Below are positions 36,130-48,929 of a DNA stretch of 53,607 bases, piece after piece. Under the pieces are notes generated by a model. The model saw nothing but the letters and a program-made list of their open reading frames with translations, did no database searches and was not told where the DNA came from. How positions within the stretch are numbered: the stretch's first letter is position 1; the number at the start of each line of letters is the position of its first letter. This DNA comes from Beroe ovata (lineage: Eukaryota > Ctenophora > Nuda > Beroida > Beroidae). The stretch lies in assembly GCA_946803715.1 (NCBI GenBank), contig CAMPET010000030.1:292769-346375 (forward strand), in the 5' to 3' direction. The translations under genes and the position numbers were made by a program.

Positions 36130-38690
36130 TTCTAATTCACAGGCAGAATTATCTACCAATTATTATGACATATGTACTACAGGCTGGTTATAACTGTAAA
36201 ACTAGGCTGTTTTTGGTCTCAAAGTGGTTGCGCATGGCAAGTGCAAGAATTTCCACAAAAAGTCAGTGGTTATCAAAAAAGAATATGTGGTTCTGTCCAT
36301 GTCAGTTGGTATAAATTTGAATAAGTCTCAATATGTTATCCAAGTTCTTTCGATAATCTACGACATACTTATCCGGAATCACTTGGAATTATCTCTTGAA
36401 ACAAACATGCGCATCTTATTGGACGTACTGCTGGAAAAGTCGTGGGAAGAATCGTGGCTGTGTACGGAGTCCTTCCTGCTTCCCTTCGGTTTCAGAGAGT
36501 CCAGAATGATATTCGACATGTTCTATATGTGCGTAGTCTTGTTACCAACGTCGCTGGCTCAAAAGCATCCCTCTCCTATCCTCAGTAACTTCTAGAGGGA
36601 CTCAATTGAAATTACAACGCGGGTATATACCTACCAGACTAAAAAAGGTGATCAATGTAAGGTGATTCTTACACTCTCTGAGATAAGAATGATAGAATTC
36701 AAACATGGGGATGCAAAGTTATTAAACACATGTAGTGAACCTCATGCCTATTCAAACCCATGATAGGATCAAAATATAATATTGACATCGAACAATCGGA
36801 GTTTTTCTAGTGGTCACGATATTTTATCATGCTGCGCTCATTGCCCTGATATGTGGATTGCAGTAACTAAACATTCAGGCAGCGTCCAGTAATGAAAATA
36901 TTATATGTATAACACAACAGTCCATTATACTGTCGGTTAACATAATACGGAGGTATATAGCTAAACCGAGCACCACTCCGGACGTACTCCTCCATAATAC
37001 AAGTCATTGCCATGGCAACTAGTCACACGTACTCCACTATTATTCGACAGTGGACGTATAATGAGAGCTTAGTGTCACTTCCAGGGTCAAGCTTCATGAT
37101 TAATGCTAATCACCCACACAATATATTTGGTACGATAAGATAATGCATGTAGTTAATGGCACGGATTATTATTAAAGTACTAATGAAGGGATCATAAATC
37201 CCCAAATAATGCAAGGGTAGAATCGTTCAGTGTGTACTATGTGGGATGTAAAGCACTGTTCAAGGAACCATCCATGCGCGTTTTCTGAATACTCATGCAT
37301 ATTGAAATGCGTTGCAGTATTCACATTATACGGAGAGCTCCTGAAGATCAAGTATTGTCTGTATGCTGTCAAGATGAGAAGAAAATCGTGCCTTATGATT
37401 ACCAAAATATGTAAATTTCAGCAAGAAATATGACATAAGTGGCAGTTTGTGCCATGATAGGGGGAGGCATCAAACAATGGAATCGAACTCACAGAAAACT
37501 CGCTGTCACAGAAAACTCGCTGACACAGAAAACTCGCTGTCTTTTACAAAGTGGCATTGAAAGGGTAACACAAATTGAAAGGGTAACACAAATTGCTGGG
37601 AAGAGGTTCGAGGGCATGCGCGCGTGTACAGCTATGCAGAATATATCAACCGTGTACAAGATGATGTGTGTGAAATGACAAATGAGAGTGAGTGAGTGGA
37701 TCTTGGACTCACGATTTAATCCTATATATAGGACTCCATTGACTGCTACAGCGCAGCTCTAGTTGGATAACAACACGATAAAATGACAAGCCAATCCTAT
37801 TCCTATAACATACGTAATATGCAGTATCCTTAGATAATAGTCCAGGCCTACACTCTTTCCAACATAGACAATATGTACCACTGCCCGTGATAAAACAGCA
37901 GCGCAATCTTTAGCTGTATTCCTGGGTCGTGTGTACTATATAATATACCAGCACTTAGACAGTCATTGTTATCTCCCCTATATTACTCTCTCTCTTTCTC
38001 TAGCTCATGCAAGAGCTCCAATGGTTTGATCTCTCGACCTCCCATGGAAAACTTGAGCTGTATTGTTATCACCAGATGTATAATTAAGTCCCCTTATATT
38101 ACCCTACATGACTGTTGACACCTTATGGATATCTTACCCACGACATGTTTGTTGACAAATAAAGCATTCATAAGTCGTGGTCCTACAATGACGTATGATG
38201 GTCTTTAGACTCGTAATTTGGGCTTTAAAATAAGCTTTTCTACCGCCGAGACCTAAGATAATTTCTAATGAGCCTGTACTTCTGGAGGCCCGAAAATAAA
38301 GAATCATTGACAATCTCAATACAACATTTAACAATTCTAAGCAAACAACCATTACCTATTGCTGGAGTTTCATGGATAAAGATTAAAGAAAGGATCAAAG
38401 TCGATAATTACGCTTTACATATCTATAATACCCAGAAGGGTATGTATGAGAGACATTCAAACGCATGATCACCACAGCTGAACTGCTGATAATATAGAAA
38501 AGAGATATCACTATGTCTGAGTTCAGCATAATATACTGCACAATATGGTAACTCTAACTATAGATCTCTAACTGAACCTCTTACCAGATTCAGAGGACGT
38601 GATTGAGGGAGAGGCGTGCCTCTGGATCACTTACACTACTAATCCCTGTGCAAGGAATTTATCACACAAGAGTTCATATACCAACATCAC
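36130..38690. other. Gene-poor stretch after the ankyrin gene
   Basis: Mostly AT-rich with scattered short frames. One frame at about 36224-36595 (+) starts with GTG, not ATG, and contains a plausible helical run (LETNMRILLDVLLEKSWEESW). It might be a lone exon or a pseudogene fragment, but I recognise nothing. A small direct repeat 'cagaaaactcgctg' (three copies, 37494-37541) and 'attgaaagggtaacacaa' (two copies, about 37557-37590) are present. Confidence 0.35.
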
Positions 38691-38693
38691 ATA

Positions 38694-38731
38694 CGAGAGG
38701 TAAGGGGTACCTCTCGTGGGCCCTTCGGGTC
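38694..38731. repeat. Two adjacent palindromes
   Basis: The first has arms cgagaggta (38694-38702) and tacctctcg (38708-38716) around a 5-base loop. Directly after it, ggccc-ttc-gggtc at 38719-38731 forms a second, imperfect hairpin that matches the motif at about 33553. Confidence 0.75.
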
Positions 38732-41700
38732 CAGGCTCTCTTTATATCACATAAGGGGTAGTACTGTATACCTTTCTTTCCACAAAAGATAAAAGAGCAT
38801 TCTATTTATAATCGTTCTCGTATTTTAATTGCAGTTATTGTTTAGCTACCATACGATTTAATATATTTCACTGTTATAATATGTAATGGAATGAATATTG
38901 TTGATAATAGTAAGTGGTGTATGAAATAATGCGAATTCTGACTCTAAAATAGTAAGAATGATGAGAACGAACTTGAACTAAAATTGCTTGAAACGTAGCA
39001 GAAGCAGCTCTTACTAAAATCGACAGCTTCCCATCAAGGTGAAAGCGTCACTTCCAGCTGGCGCTAGGCACAGTGATTATGTTGATTATTCACCCTCATT
39101 ACCTTCTTAAGCTCGTGGTAGACACTCGATTACCTACTCAGTCTACTAATGACATGATTATATTGTGGCGATGCCACTCTTTGCACCCCTGTACTGAGCA
39201 GTAACAATTGTTAATCGATGATATCAAAATGTGCGAATCAGTGCGGTGTTAGATGAAAAATTGATTGATATGCCACCGAATTATAGAAATATTGAAATGA
39301 ACTACTAACTTAACCAAAAGGACTCTTACGAAACGCACTCTATATCTAATGCACTCTTCGAACATGTCATCTTCCTAGCTGATGACCATTGACTTCGAAT
39401 CCTGAAATCTAGGTTGATGGGTCAAGGTTGTTTTGTTAAGAGTCAGAATTAGGAAGGTTTATTATTCTTCTATGCAAGTATGTTAATTAGCATCTCATTT
39501 GCATATGAACTATGAAGGGCTGCTGAATGACTGTGATAAATATGAATAATTAGTTAATCTGTATGGCTCAAAGAAGAAAACAAGAAGTTTAATCTGGCTC
39601 TAGACTCTCGACTCACGTTGTTGAGGCAATGGGTCTGGAGCAATTTATCCAAGGATTTGATAGCCACGATACAAAGCAGACTAACAGGCATGGGCAGTAC
39701 AGCAGACATGGCTGATGGCAAAAATCCTAAACAACTTATTTCCCATCAAAGTCCATTTCCTAGAGACCTCATGACAACACTGCGTAGCTCATGGCAACTG
39801 GTCATACTAGGAGCATGAGTATGAAACCTCCCTACAGCTTATGGAATTTATTTCAACAGCCATTTGCTGGATCAAACACATATCGAAGCATTTAATTTTC
39901 GGTGTAAGCTACATTTTGCTGCATTACTTCATAGTGAGTTCCAGACTGGTAAGTACTTACACGACAATTACTATAGACTGGAATCAGCACGGCCTAGTCA
40001 TTAATTGGTGAATTCATTGTGTTCATTACAATAGTGAATCTCATCAGGCAGCTAGGAAAGTGGACGTTGTGATGAATCCTGTAGGGAGTAGTGAGTACAG
40101 TTGCTCACATAAAGTTTTTGTGGACTGAATCCACATCCCTGACCCTGCCGAAGCCTAAATTACTGAAAAAACCCCATATTCTGAATAACAAAACCGTGTA
40201 GGGCAGAAGCTCTGATCCAATTCTATTCATTGTAGAATCAATTATAATAAAGGGTATTCATCGTCGTGAGGAGCAGTGTTTTGGCTTTTCATAACTGGAT
40301 TATTCAGTGGATAAGTAATGTTCACCATTGTTATTTTCCTGAGAAATAGCCAAATATGTTCCATGTTGAATAGTGCTGGTGTACATGTTGCTCATTGGCT
40401 TAGCATACAGCTATGCCTAGGTACTATGAAATAGAGTAAATAAAGCTGTTGTCTATTTAGAACAGTGTATGAATAGGGTTAGCAGGAAGTTAATGAGATA
40501 ATGAGACAATTAAGAGATGATATGGAAGTACCAATTAACCATTGTTAGCATATTCATACACATGCAGCTGCCCCTCCCTAACCCTTACAATCACCTCAAG
40601 CTAGCCTGATGTCCTCAAGACGCCCTCTTATAGAATTTAGGTGCAAGGATAGAGAAAGTTTACCTAGTATAACCTACCTTCAGTCAAATACCTTTGCAAC
40701 TTATCCATGCCCTCCAAGCTCAAGCCTGGTGCAGTTTTCGAGCACACCTTTGTTTATTTTCCATCGGTAATGATATATGTAAAAACCATGATGGACTCAG
40801 ATAACCCCCTATTCCACCGCCCAGACACGATTCCCCCTGCACGGTACAGTAAAGCAATCAGAAAGCATCCACAATATGATGATATTTATCTGGTTAACTA
40901 TGCCTGCTGGGCAGGCAAAACACACAAACGCAATCAACATAAAATCCCATCCCTATTATAAAGGAGCAGAACTGCATGATGTCTAATGACTAGAGCTAAT
41001 ATCACTCATAATGAATTACAGTGAAGAGAAAGCGGGGGGACACTTACTGTTGTTAAGGAGCGAGTTCTGGGCCTCCGGACCAGGTAGTATGGGCGTGGCC
41101 CACGAATTGGAGCGTTCTCGTCCAGTGTTCACTGCGTCGTTTATACCCTTCGCGACCAAGTAGTAAGCGGGACTAATATAAACGGACATCTAAACAAATT
41201 GGAGTATGATATACAGCTCATGCGGGTTGAAATGTGTGTGCGCGCGTCGCTACAAGCTATCAGAGTACACATATGGGAAGTTTCTCTGATATAAACCATA
41301 TGATATGTATTCGGTTATAGCTACTTATACTTGCGTTACAAGTACTCATATACATCATGCAATCTATATTTGGGATGCGAAGTAGAATAACATTGTAATT
41401 ATTTGTTGTAAGCTGTGCTGCGTAGAGGAAAAACTCCTCCTTGAATCTTGTAAAGAATGTAGATTGAACTGTTTTATATAAAGTTCGCGGTACGTATCAT
41501 ATTTTAAATAAACGGTGGGATGCGAGGCTGTAAAAGTATTATATTTAACATATTATATTGCTGGGATGGCGGAAGTAGGAAGCAGGTAAGTAATAGGCAT
41601 TGTTGAAACTCAAGGAAATATAATCACAGTTCCTAATTTGAAAGGATGTATGAGCACAGAGAGTTGTGCGCGCGCGTCGTGCACTACAGCTCATTATATA

Positions 41701-41992
41701 GGCAGGACCTTCGTCCACCTTGTTTCATATTTCAGTAGAGTGGAGGAAGCAATTGTAATTAGGATGAGCAGTTCCGTCTAGTTACAGGTACCATGCCCAT
41801 TTTAATTCCCTGTCTGTAACTCTGAGGGGAAATCTGCTGGGGAAAATCTGGAGACAGAACTTCGACGTTCTCGCTTGACTTGAATGTGACACGGTTATTC
41901 GTCTAGCTCAGGCTATGGTAGTAGTAGCTGTTTTATCCGATAAATTGTGGTTCTGTTTAGTGTTTCGGACACTACAAGTAAAACTTATATCA
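38732..41992. other. Gene-poor stretch
   Basis: AT-rich with no recognisable protein. The longest ATG frame, 84 codons at 40707-40961, has no family likeness. A small palindrome gcctgc-tgg-gcaggc lies at 40902-40916. GCGCGC islands occur near 41235 (gtgcgcgcgtcgctac) and 41669 (gtgcgcgcgcgtcgtgcac), with a similar one near 42400, suggesting one repeat family. Confidence 0.4.
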
Positions 41993-42094
41993 GGGCGCTG
42001 GCAAGCGCCCGCAGCCACGGAAAGAAAATGGGCGTTGTTCCGGCCCGTAGGGCCGGGAGCACTGCCCGAGGCCCGAAGGGCCGAGGGCAGTGCT
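41993..42094. repeat. Cluster of strong GC-rich hairpins
   Basis: Three hairpins lie within 102 bases. Hairpin 1: gggcgct (41993-41999), loop ggca, agcgccc (42004-42010). Hairpin 2: ccggccc (42040-42046), loop gta, gggccgg (42050-42056). Hairpin 3: outer arms agcactgccc (42058-42067) and gggcagtgct (42085-42094), a symmetric GA/GA internal loop, inner arms ggccc/gggcc and loop gaa. All arms are exact. GC content is far above the flanks. The regularity suggests a structured RNA or a fold-back mobile element. An N follows at 42133. Confidence 0.85.
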
Positions 42095-44677
42095 GGTTTG
42101 AAGTGATATGAACTCCCAAAGCAGTGGTGAAGNACCGTTTTAGTGGTTGGTTTCTCGTGAGTGCTCGACGTCTTTTCATAATCCCCCCAATTAATTAGGT
42201 CGTTCGACTCATGATAGAAGCGATATTATCAAGTAATGAGTTTGACCCCTCTCTCTCTCCCACTACGCCCTCACTATGTACTTTACTGGCTCTAGACAAC
42301 TTCCCACTATTATTTTAGTCAGCGTCAGCTAATTCTATACAGAAGCTAGTGAGCAGATCGAAGGATGGGAAATCTAGGTCATCATCTCATTCTCCCGTGT
42401 GCGCGCGTGGCCTATTATTTTCGACAATTGAACTGCGTGGAGGATATTAGAATAATAATAGCTGCTCTAAAGTTCGATGATCTGCATTCAATATCATAGG
42501 TACTTGAGAAAGGAAGGAGAGAATTATATCTTTGGATATGGTGGACTCTCAAAAACACCATTAAAGTGGTTAATCTCTAAATTTGAGGCTGTTATCACTA
42601 GTGGTGTTGGTGGATATAGAGCTGATAGGGTCACTATGAACAATATCAATTATTTTAGTGAGTATATATACCCCCCATATCAAGGCTCAACGGCACTATA
42701 ATAATTGTGCTCACTAACTCTACTGCGATCTCCATCACTGCATATCAGGCGTGAGTCGCGTGAGGCTGCCGCCTGTCTATCACGCAATAGGTACTCACTC
42801 TCAGGTAGTGGCATTCCATCTGTGGTATTCAGTGAAAACTACAATGCTAAATGCAGTGTTAGGTCCAGCCTCTTATCCAGTATTAGGTCCAGTCACGCTC
42901 CTTATATCATGTGACATTCGCTATTACCATGATGAACCACGCTGCTACCATTGTACCTCATGAGGTTGCCATGGTGGTACCTTACTCACGGTTTCTAGAC
43001 TCGCTGAGGTTTTCCTGCCCCTGATATCTGCAGACGTACGTGTCATGTACTGTAGAGGAATGTTAGCCATTGCTCCTTCTCGAACTAGGTTCTAAGTTTA
43101 CGCAGGGGGTAATATGGGACGAGGCTTGCAACCAATACCAAGAGATGGGTCAGATCTGTGCTATAGTAGTAGATGCAGCCGATAATGGTAAAGCAGGTGA
43201 GACCGCCTCATTGACACGTATCTGAATTGCACATCAGCACAATGACATGGCCAGATTAACAATTATAGCTGGACTATAAGATCATGTCATTGCTCTAGTG
43301 TGCAGAGGTCGTTGAGATATTTCTAATTTTCATATCATTCAGCACATGCAGTCTTCAATTATAATTATCTAATTTAATGGATGGAATGTATAAATGTTTC
43401 ACATTTTTTGGCCATTACCTGCGAATATAAGCGATGGGTCATGTGCAATAAGTGGTCCCCATTTCAACATCATATCTCTTCTCCCCAACTTGCTACAACA
43501 GTATACTACGGCAGTGCAACGCCTGCTAAAACGATGAAACGATTTTAGGTTTAAAACTGTTATACGAAGGTAGTTATTAGTTAATAACTGCCATGACATT
43601 GACAGTGTTTTAAAAGTCACTGGTTCTGCTCATACATCATTCCACATCTATTTTTGGTATCCACTAAGTGTATGGGCAGTCAGTATTGCTCAAGGGGTGC
43701 TCGAATAATATTCCAAGCTAGAAGTCATTTAGTATGACTGTACTGTAATGATACTACCATGATTTCCCTAAAATCTATTAATAGAATTGACCCAATCCCA
43801 TTGACCCAATGGCCAATGGGTCAATAATCATTGATCGCACAGGAAGATATGTAGATAACATGGAAGTGTTACGGTATTCGAGACTCTTCGGTAAAAATCC
43901 GGCTCAAAGTTGAGTGTAAGCCCTCAAAAACTCAAAAATTCAAATAAAGTTTTTGGGAACCATTTCGATACGTTTCGAACAAAAGTTAGGTATACCTATG
44001 TATCGGAAATATCTGAAATCATCTGCAAGCCTGGAAATCGATCAAAGAATACAATGTTTCTGAAGAAAAACCCGTACTCAAGTAAAACCATACGGTTTTA
44101 GCACAACTTATACCTTCTTCTGGAATAACCCGTCGTTTAGTTCACCTGACGTTGTTTCTCTCTCTCTCATTACGTCACACTGGCAAACCTAGAATCATGC
44201 CATGAACATGTCATGCCTCCCACACTGATACAATGATACAGTCTTCAAATCATTTCCTGCTTTAGTTCTGCTTCATTTCCGCCTCCTCTTTCACTGGAAA
44301 ATCATCCCTTCTTAATAAAATCCCTGTGTTTCAGGCATCTCCACATGGTCGACTTGATGAAGAGCAGGGATCGTGATACCTGCCTACAGTTGCCTGGAAA
44401 CTAGAAAAAGAGCACTTGCTAACTTCTGGTCACATCGGTGGTGTTCCTATGTTTATCTTTCTAGGCTAATTCAAGTCTGATTGAAGTTTGATTGGAATTT
44501 GTCAACTTGAAAGGAACAAATTAATCACCAATTTGTCATTATTGATCTCTTAATGCTAGTTTCAATATCTTCTTCTAGATAGCATCATATTCCAGCAATT
44601 TTAGACTACACAATTTGATAATTCCACCTCTACGTATTACTCTTACAATAACTCCGTTCTATAGCTCTAGTACGATC
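42095..44677. other. Gene-poor stretch upstream of the small acidic-protein gene
   Basis: No recognisable coding sequence. It includes a single N at 42133, short AT-rich repeats and the probable promoter and 5' UTR of the gene starting at 44678. Confidence 0.4.
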
Positions 44678-45359
44678 ATGACTGAAGGTGACACTGGAAG
44701 TACGCCGCCCACCGAGGGACTTCCTGTGGAAGAGGCGGTTGTGGAAGAGGCGCCTCACATACAGCACCCGCCCCCGGATCTAACAGACAGACTGAACAAG
44801 CATCTCCTGTCCTCCTTCCTTGACAGACTCAACACTGGACAGGTAGATATAGGGATACTAGTGGTTTGATATATGTTCCAGTCATAAAACATGACCCTGA
44901 CTTCACCATAAGCTCATCAGAATCAGGATTTATCGTTCTGTGTTTGTTGTATAGAAAATCACAAAGTCAGTTAGCCGGTGCACCGATTGTCATGAGAATG
45001 TTGATGTCAATAACCATGAACAACTGATGTCCATATCAGTTCCTCTGTAATTGTTGGATTGGATTTTGTACTATTGTACTATCATAGCGCGGTAGCTGTA
45101 ACCGCTACTTCACCGCTTTGTTCCAATTACAGCCAAATATAACAAACCCTTTGTCAGTGAGGACATGTTTTTTACATGTCCTCACTGCAGTGTTTGGGTG
45201 TGTTGTCATGGTAACAGCCCCTCCCCTCTCCCCTCATTATCAAATTGAAACTGTCTCGTGTCATTGCTCAACCTGTCGCAGGTGACAATGACTGGTGACA
45301 GTAGCAGTGTGACCCTGTCGGGAGGAAGTATCGATGAAACAGCGGATTTCGATGATTAG
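44678..45359 (+). CDS. Small acidic protein of 80 residues, unrecognised
   Basis: Two exons, 44678-44842 and 45282-45359, joined in phase 0 with good splice sites (CAG|GTAGAT and tgtcgcag|GTGACA). The product starts MTEGDTGSTPPTEGLPVEE, is rich in Glu, Pro and Thr, and has a probable amphipathic helix LTDRLNKHLLSSFLDRLNTGQ in the middle and an acidic end SGGSIDETADFDD. No signal peptide or membrane segment is present. Both halves have non-random composition and a shared frame, which supports a true gene. Disordered ends around one helix suggest a binding peptide or adaptor, but that is inference. A GTAAGT at about 45380 in the 3' region may start a further UTR intron. Confidence 0.65.
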
Positions 45360-48300
45360 ACCTCCGTATACAGCGCCGGTAAGTCGAGCTCTATCCGCGG
45401 TTGTTTTGTGTTATGTCCTCGTTGCATTATGAAGGAGTTATATTATGTACTGCGAGACCGCGCTGTTTATAAAGCAGCTGCTGTACACGTGCCATTTCAG
45501 TTTTTCACCGTGAGAGTCATGATTTCTCTATTGCTCGTGACCCTCTACTCCCCTCCCTAAATCATAGGTACTACTATCAATGATAGTCTATCATAGGGTT
45601 ATTTCTCTTCCCGAGTAACAACTTCTCTAATCATGATAGATGATCCGGTTATGATTCCATCGTACAGAATAGTTGAACAGAGATAGAATAAGTCTCCCAG
45701 ATACTATCGCTGTAGTATAATAGCTATTCACGAGGCCAATATGTTGCGAATATTCTGAAGAAATGCTGGCGAGGATCATATCTTCCATTCTTAGTTCCAC
45801 ACGTTTCGGAGTCCGAGTTCTCCTAATTTGTTACCGGATTGTTTCCCTTCGTCTTCCAATCTATCTCGTATACTATTGTAAGTTTACTGATTATTTTCCT
45901 GAACCGCCTGTTAAATAGCTGCTCTATAGTGTGTAGATTGCTCTAGTGTGTAGATTGCAGGCAAGTAGACGTCATGGTCACAGTTTCTGTTTCTTGCTTA
46001 ATTTCGAAGTCAGACTTGCTGATTTCCATGATCCTGCTCCATGGCTGCTTTCAGGAAAGTGGATCTGGTGAAAATGGGACTGAAATCGTGGGACCTAATG
46101 GTTTTCCACCTAAATAGACTGATCATCACGCAAGCAACACCACTGAGGCCACACACACACACACACACAAACTGGGTGAATTTTCCCTGTATGATAGCAT
46201 ATGATCATCGATCAGTCGTATACCATTCTCACATCATGCCCACTACACAGAGCTAATCTTTGTTTGTCATTAGCACGTCTGCGTTGTCATCATGATATTC
46301 ATTATCCCTCTATTCTGATTCCCGTTTTAGTGTTCAAGAACTCCCACGGCCGTTCCTCAACACTTATCCTGATTACTCTTTTTGCACAACTTAATTCCCA
46401 GTGTTACATTATCCAGTCTGGGAAAGACAGTTACTTTTCCTATGCGTGCCAACTTCCTCTGGATATAAGTACTCTGTAATCTTCCTTCTCCATTCGGTAG
46501 TCGCTATATCCACAAGTTGTTTCGATGATTAGCAGTGTAATTGCTGAAATGATCGTAGGGATAATTAATTCATCACCTTGTTTAGTCATTTGTTAGTCTA
46601 ACCCCCACTGAGCCACGCCCTAATCCATGATAGTAGGAAACTCATAGCGTAATGCCTGTAGGCTGTATCACTACGGTAGTTGCCATGCAGTGTCCATGAT
46701 CCATGTTTAGTAGGTACAGATGTGGTCATGTACTCTATATCATGATTGTGCTGTATCATGACTTCTTTCATCTCCTATCTGTATTCTGTACGTGCTGCTC
46801 ATACCCATCACTGTCAGTTTGATGTCACGACTTGTGATACCAGCTGGTATATCCTGACTGCGAGATCAATACTAGGACCATATTATACTGTTCAACTTGT
46901 TGTCAGATATATGCTTTCTATCTGCGTTTCTTGTTGTATCCAGGTCCATATAAGCTTTTATAGATCTCTGCGTTTGCGTCTCAGTAGGTTTATTCCACGG
47001 TTTATCTGCATTTTCTCACTACATCCTCTCACAGTCTTGTTATAACTATAAGGCCCTACTCTATTCTAGCTTGCTGCTGCTGATGCTGTACCTCATTATT
47101 CTGATGAATCGGAATCATCAAATAGAACTTTCCGTCTCTTGTTCATTCTTAAGCACCGGATTCATCAGAAGTCTGTTGGCAATGTCATACCAATTTCCTT
47201 ATTTCTACGAAACGGCTCTGTGAACTCACGTGCATATGGAAGAACAACACGGAGCGAATCATTCAACTGTCATGTTAATGAACCAGTAACCACCTTTATA
47301 ATGCGCGCGGCCACCATTCAATTTCACAGTATTGTACAGAGGCCTCTGTTCATCGATAACCGAATAATATGACAGGAGTTCAGTTATAGCATGGCAGTAT
47401 ATATTATGTTAACTAACCTCATAATATATTATCTGTATTATTATGAATTCTGCTCGTATATTATGCTATTCTTATAACTCATAGTATATTTGGTAGCTGT
47501 TCTGTACAGTTATTCTCGCTCGAGCAAATACTCCTGTCACACTGCCCTTGTACCACACTGTCCTTGTGTCTGTCCTGGATATGAATAGATGTCGCACGAT
47601 ACTTGTCATCTTATCGTCCTTGCATGGAGTTGTAATTTGAGAGAACGCACTTCGTTCATTTTCACTTACACAAATGTCAAAATGTCAAATACCCACTTCA
47701 AGTCCTTACTAAACAATTGAAGATACCTTGTAACAATGACATCCAAACTTTCTGAGGGCGCGGCCTCTTGTCAATCGATCAATTAAGCGGAAAGCAGCTA
47801 TTTTGCTTTGCGGATATTTACCCTGTCATGTTCCATTGCAATCATTCTCTGACTGCGTTTATCCTTTGTACAAAGCTTGATGTTACTAATATGCAAAGTG
47901 GCATCTAACCGGGAAAAAGCGTGGTTTAGCGTGGTTTATTGTGCTTTCATAAATGTTGCATATTATCCTCCCATCTAAATGTCGCTAGCTGAAGCATCGC
48001 ATGTTTGAAACACACACATTTCTTGATCAGTTTGTTAAACTGAACAACCTCTCCACCGGTTTAAATCGGTTTTCTCATAATTACTTGTTCTTAACCTTGT
48101 TGACTCTTGCGCATACTACTTATAGTGAGTGCATAATATCATCTTACAGGGTAGGTAGCTGCTTCAATAGACGCATATTCGCCAAGTGTTGGATAGGATA
48201 ATCTCTCATCAGATAATATCCCTGAACTTTGTCTCCCCACCCCATATCTCTCTCTCTCTCCCTGGTGTGTTCATGTCCTCCTCCTTATTGCTCACACTCC

Positions 48301-48929
48301 ATGGTATCCTTGGGTGGTTTTACCTACCCCCGCCGCCGGCCGCATCAATAGATATATGACCGTTTTAAAACCATTGAAGTAGAAGAGAAATGCGTCACGC
48401 GAACTGTTTTAGACTAATCCGAATTGGTTATTTGGATAAATATGCCTGATTTCACTAACTCCAAATACTAAATATCTGATGGATGCCTATCATCAATAGC
48501 TGATTTATTCAGACCACAGACTATACTATATTTGTTCTTTTGTTCAGTTAACTGTACATCCTGAATCATATCCCGAAAGTGGACAGGTTCTCCTCAAACA
48601 ATTCTGGTGTTGGTTCTAAAATACGGTGCTATCTCTCCTTCCCTATTACTGCTCGTATATATATTAACTCGTATATTAACTCGTACTGTACGTTGTGTTG
48701 GCAACGGTGCTCTAATTAGACGGCCAATTTGTAATTAATACTGATAATCAACATTCTGTATAATGTTTATTGAGATTGGGGCAGTTAGTAATGAGTTCTC
48801 TATCGTGATCGACTAATGTTTGACATTTCTCAAGCAGGGAGGACAAAGACAGTTCTGCATAGCTCTGTGCGACGGCCGTGTGTGTGTTCTATCTACTGAT
48901 ATCTCGAGCTGCTCATCTCGTGCTGTGGC
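45360..48929. other. Gene-poor stretch
   Basis: About 3.5 kb without a supported coding frame. A (CA)n microsatellite lies at 46151-46170. Short frames up to 99 codons show no family likeness. It may contain UTR exons or introns of the EF-hand gene at 48930. Confidence 0.4.

Noticed and set aside
37470-37500. tRNA-like T-arm 'tggaatcgaactcac' (reverse strand)
   Set aside because: No acceptor, D or anticodon stems can be placed at the right distances.
42477-42701. 74-codon plus-strand ORF
   Set aside because: Short, no family likeness and no splice or expression evidence; expected by chance in AT-rich DNA.
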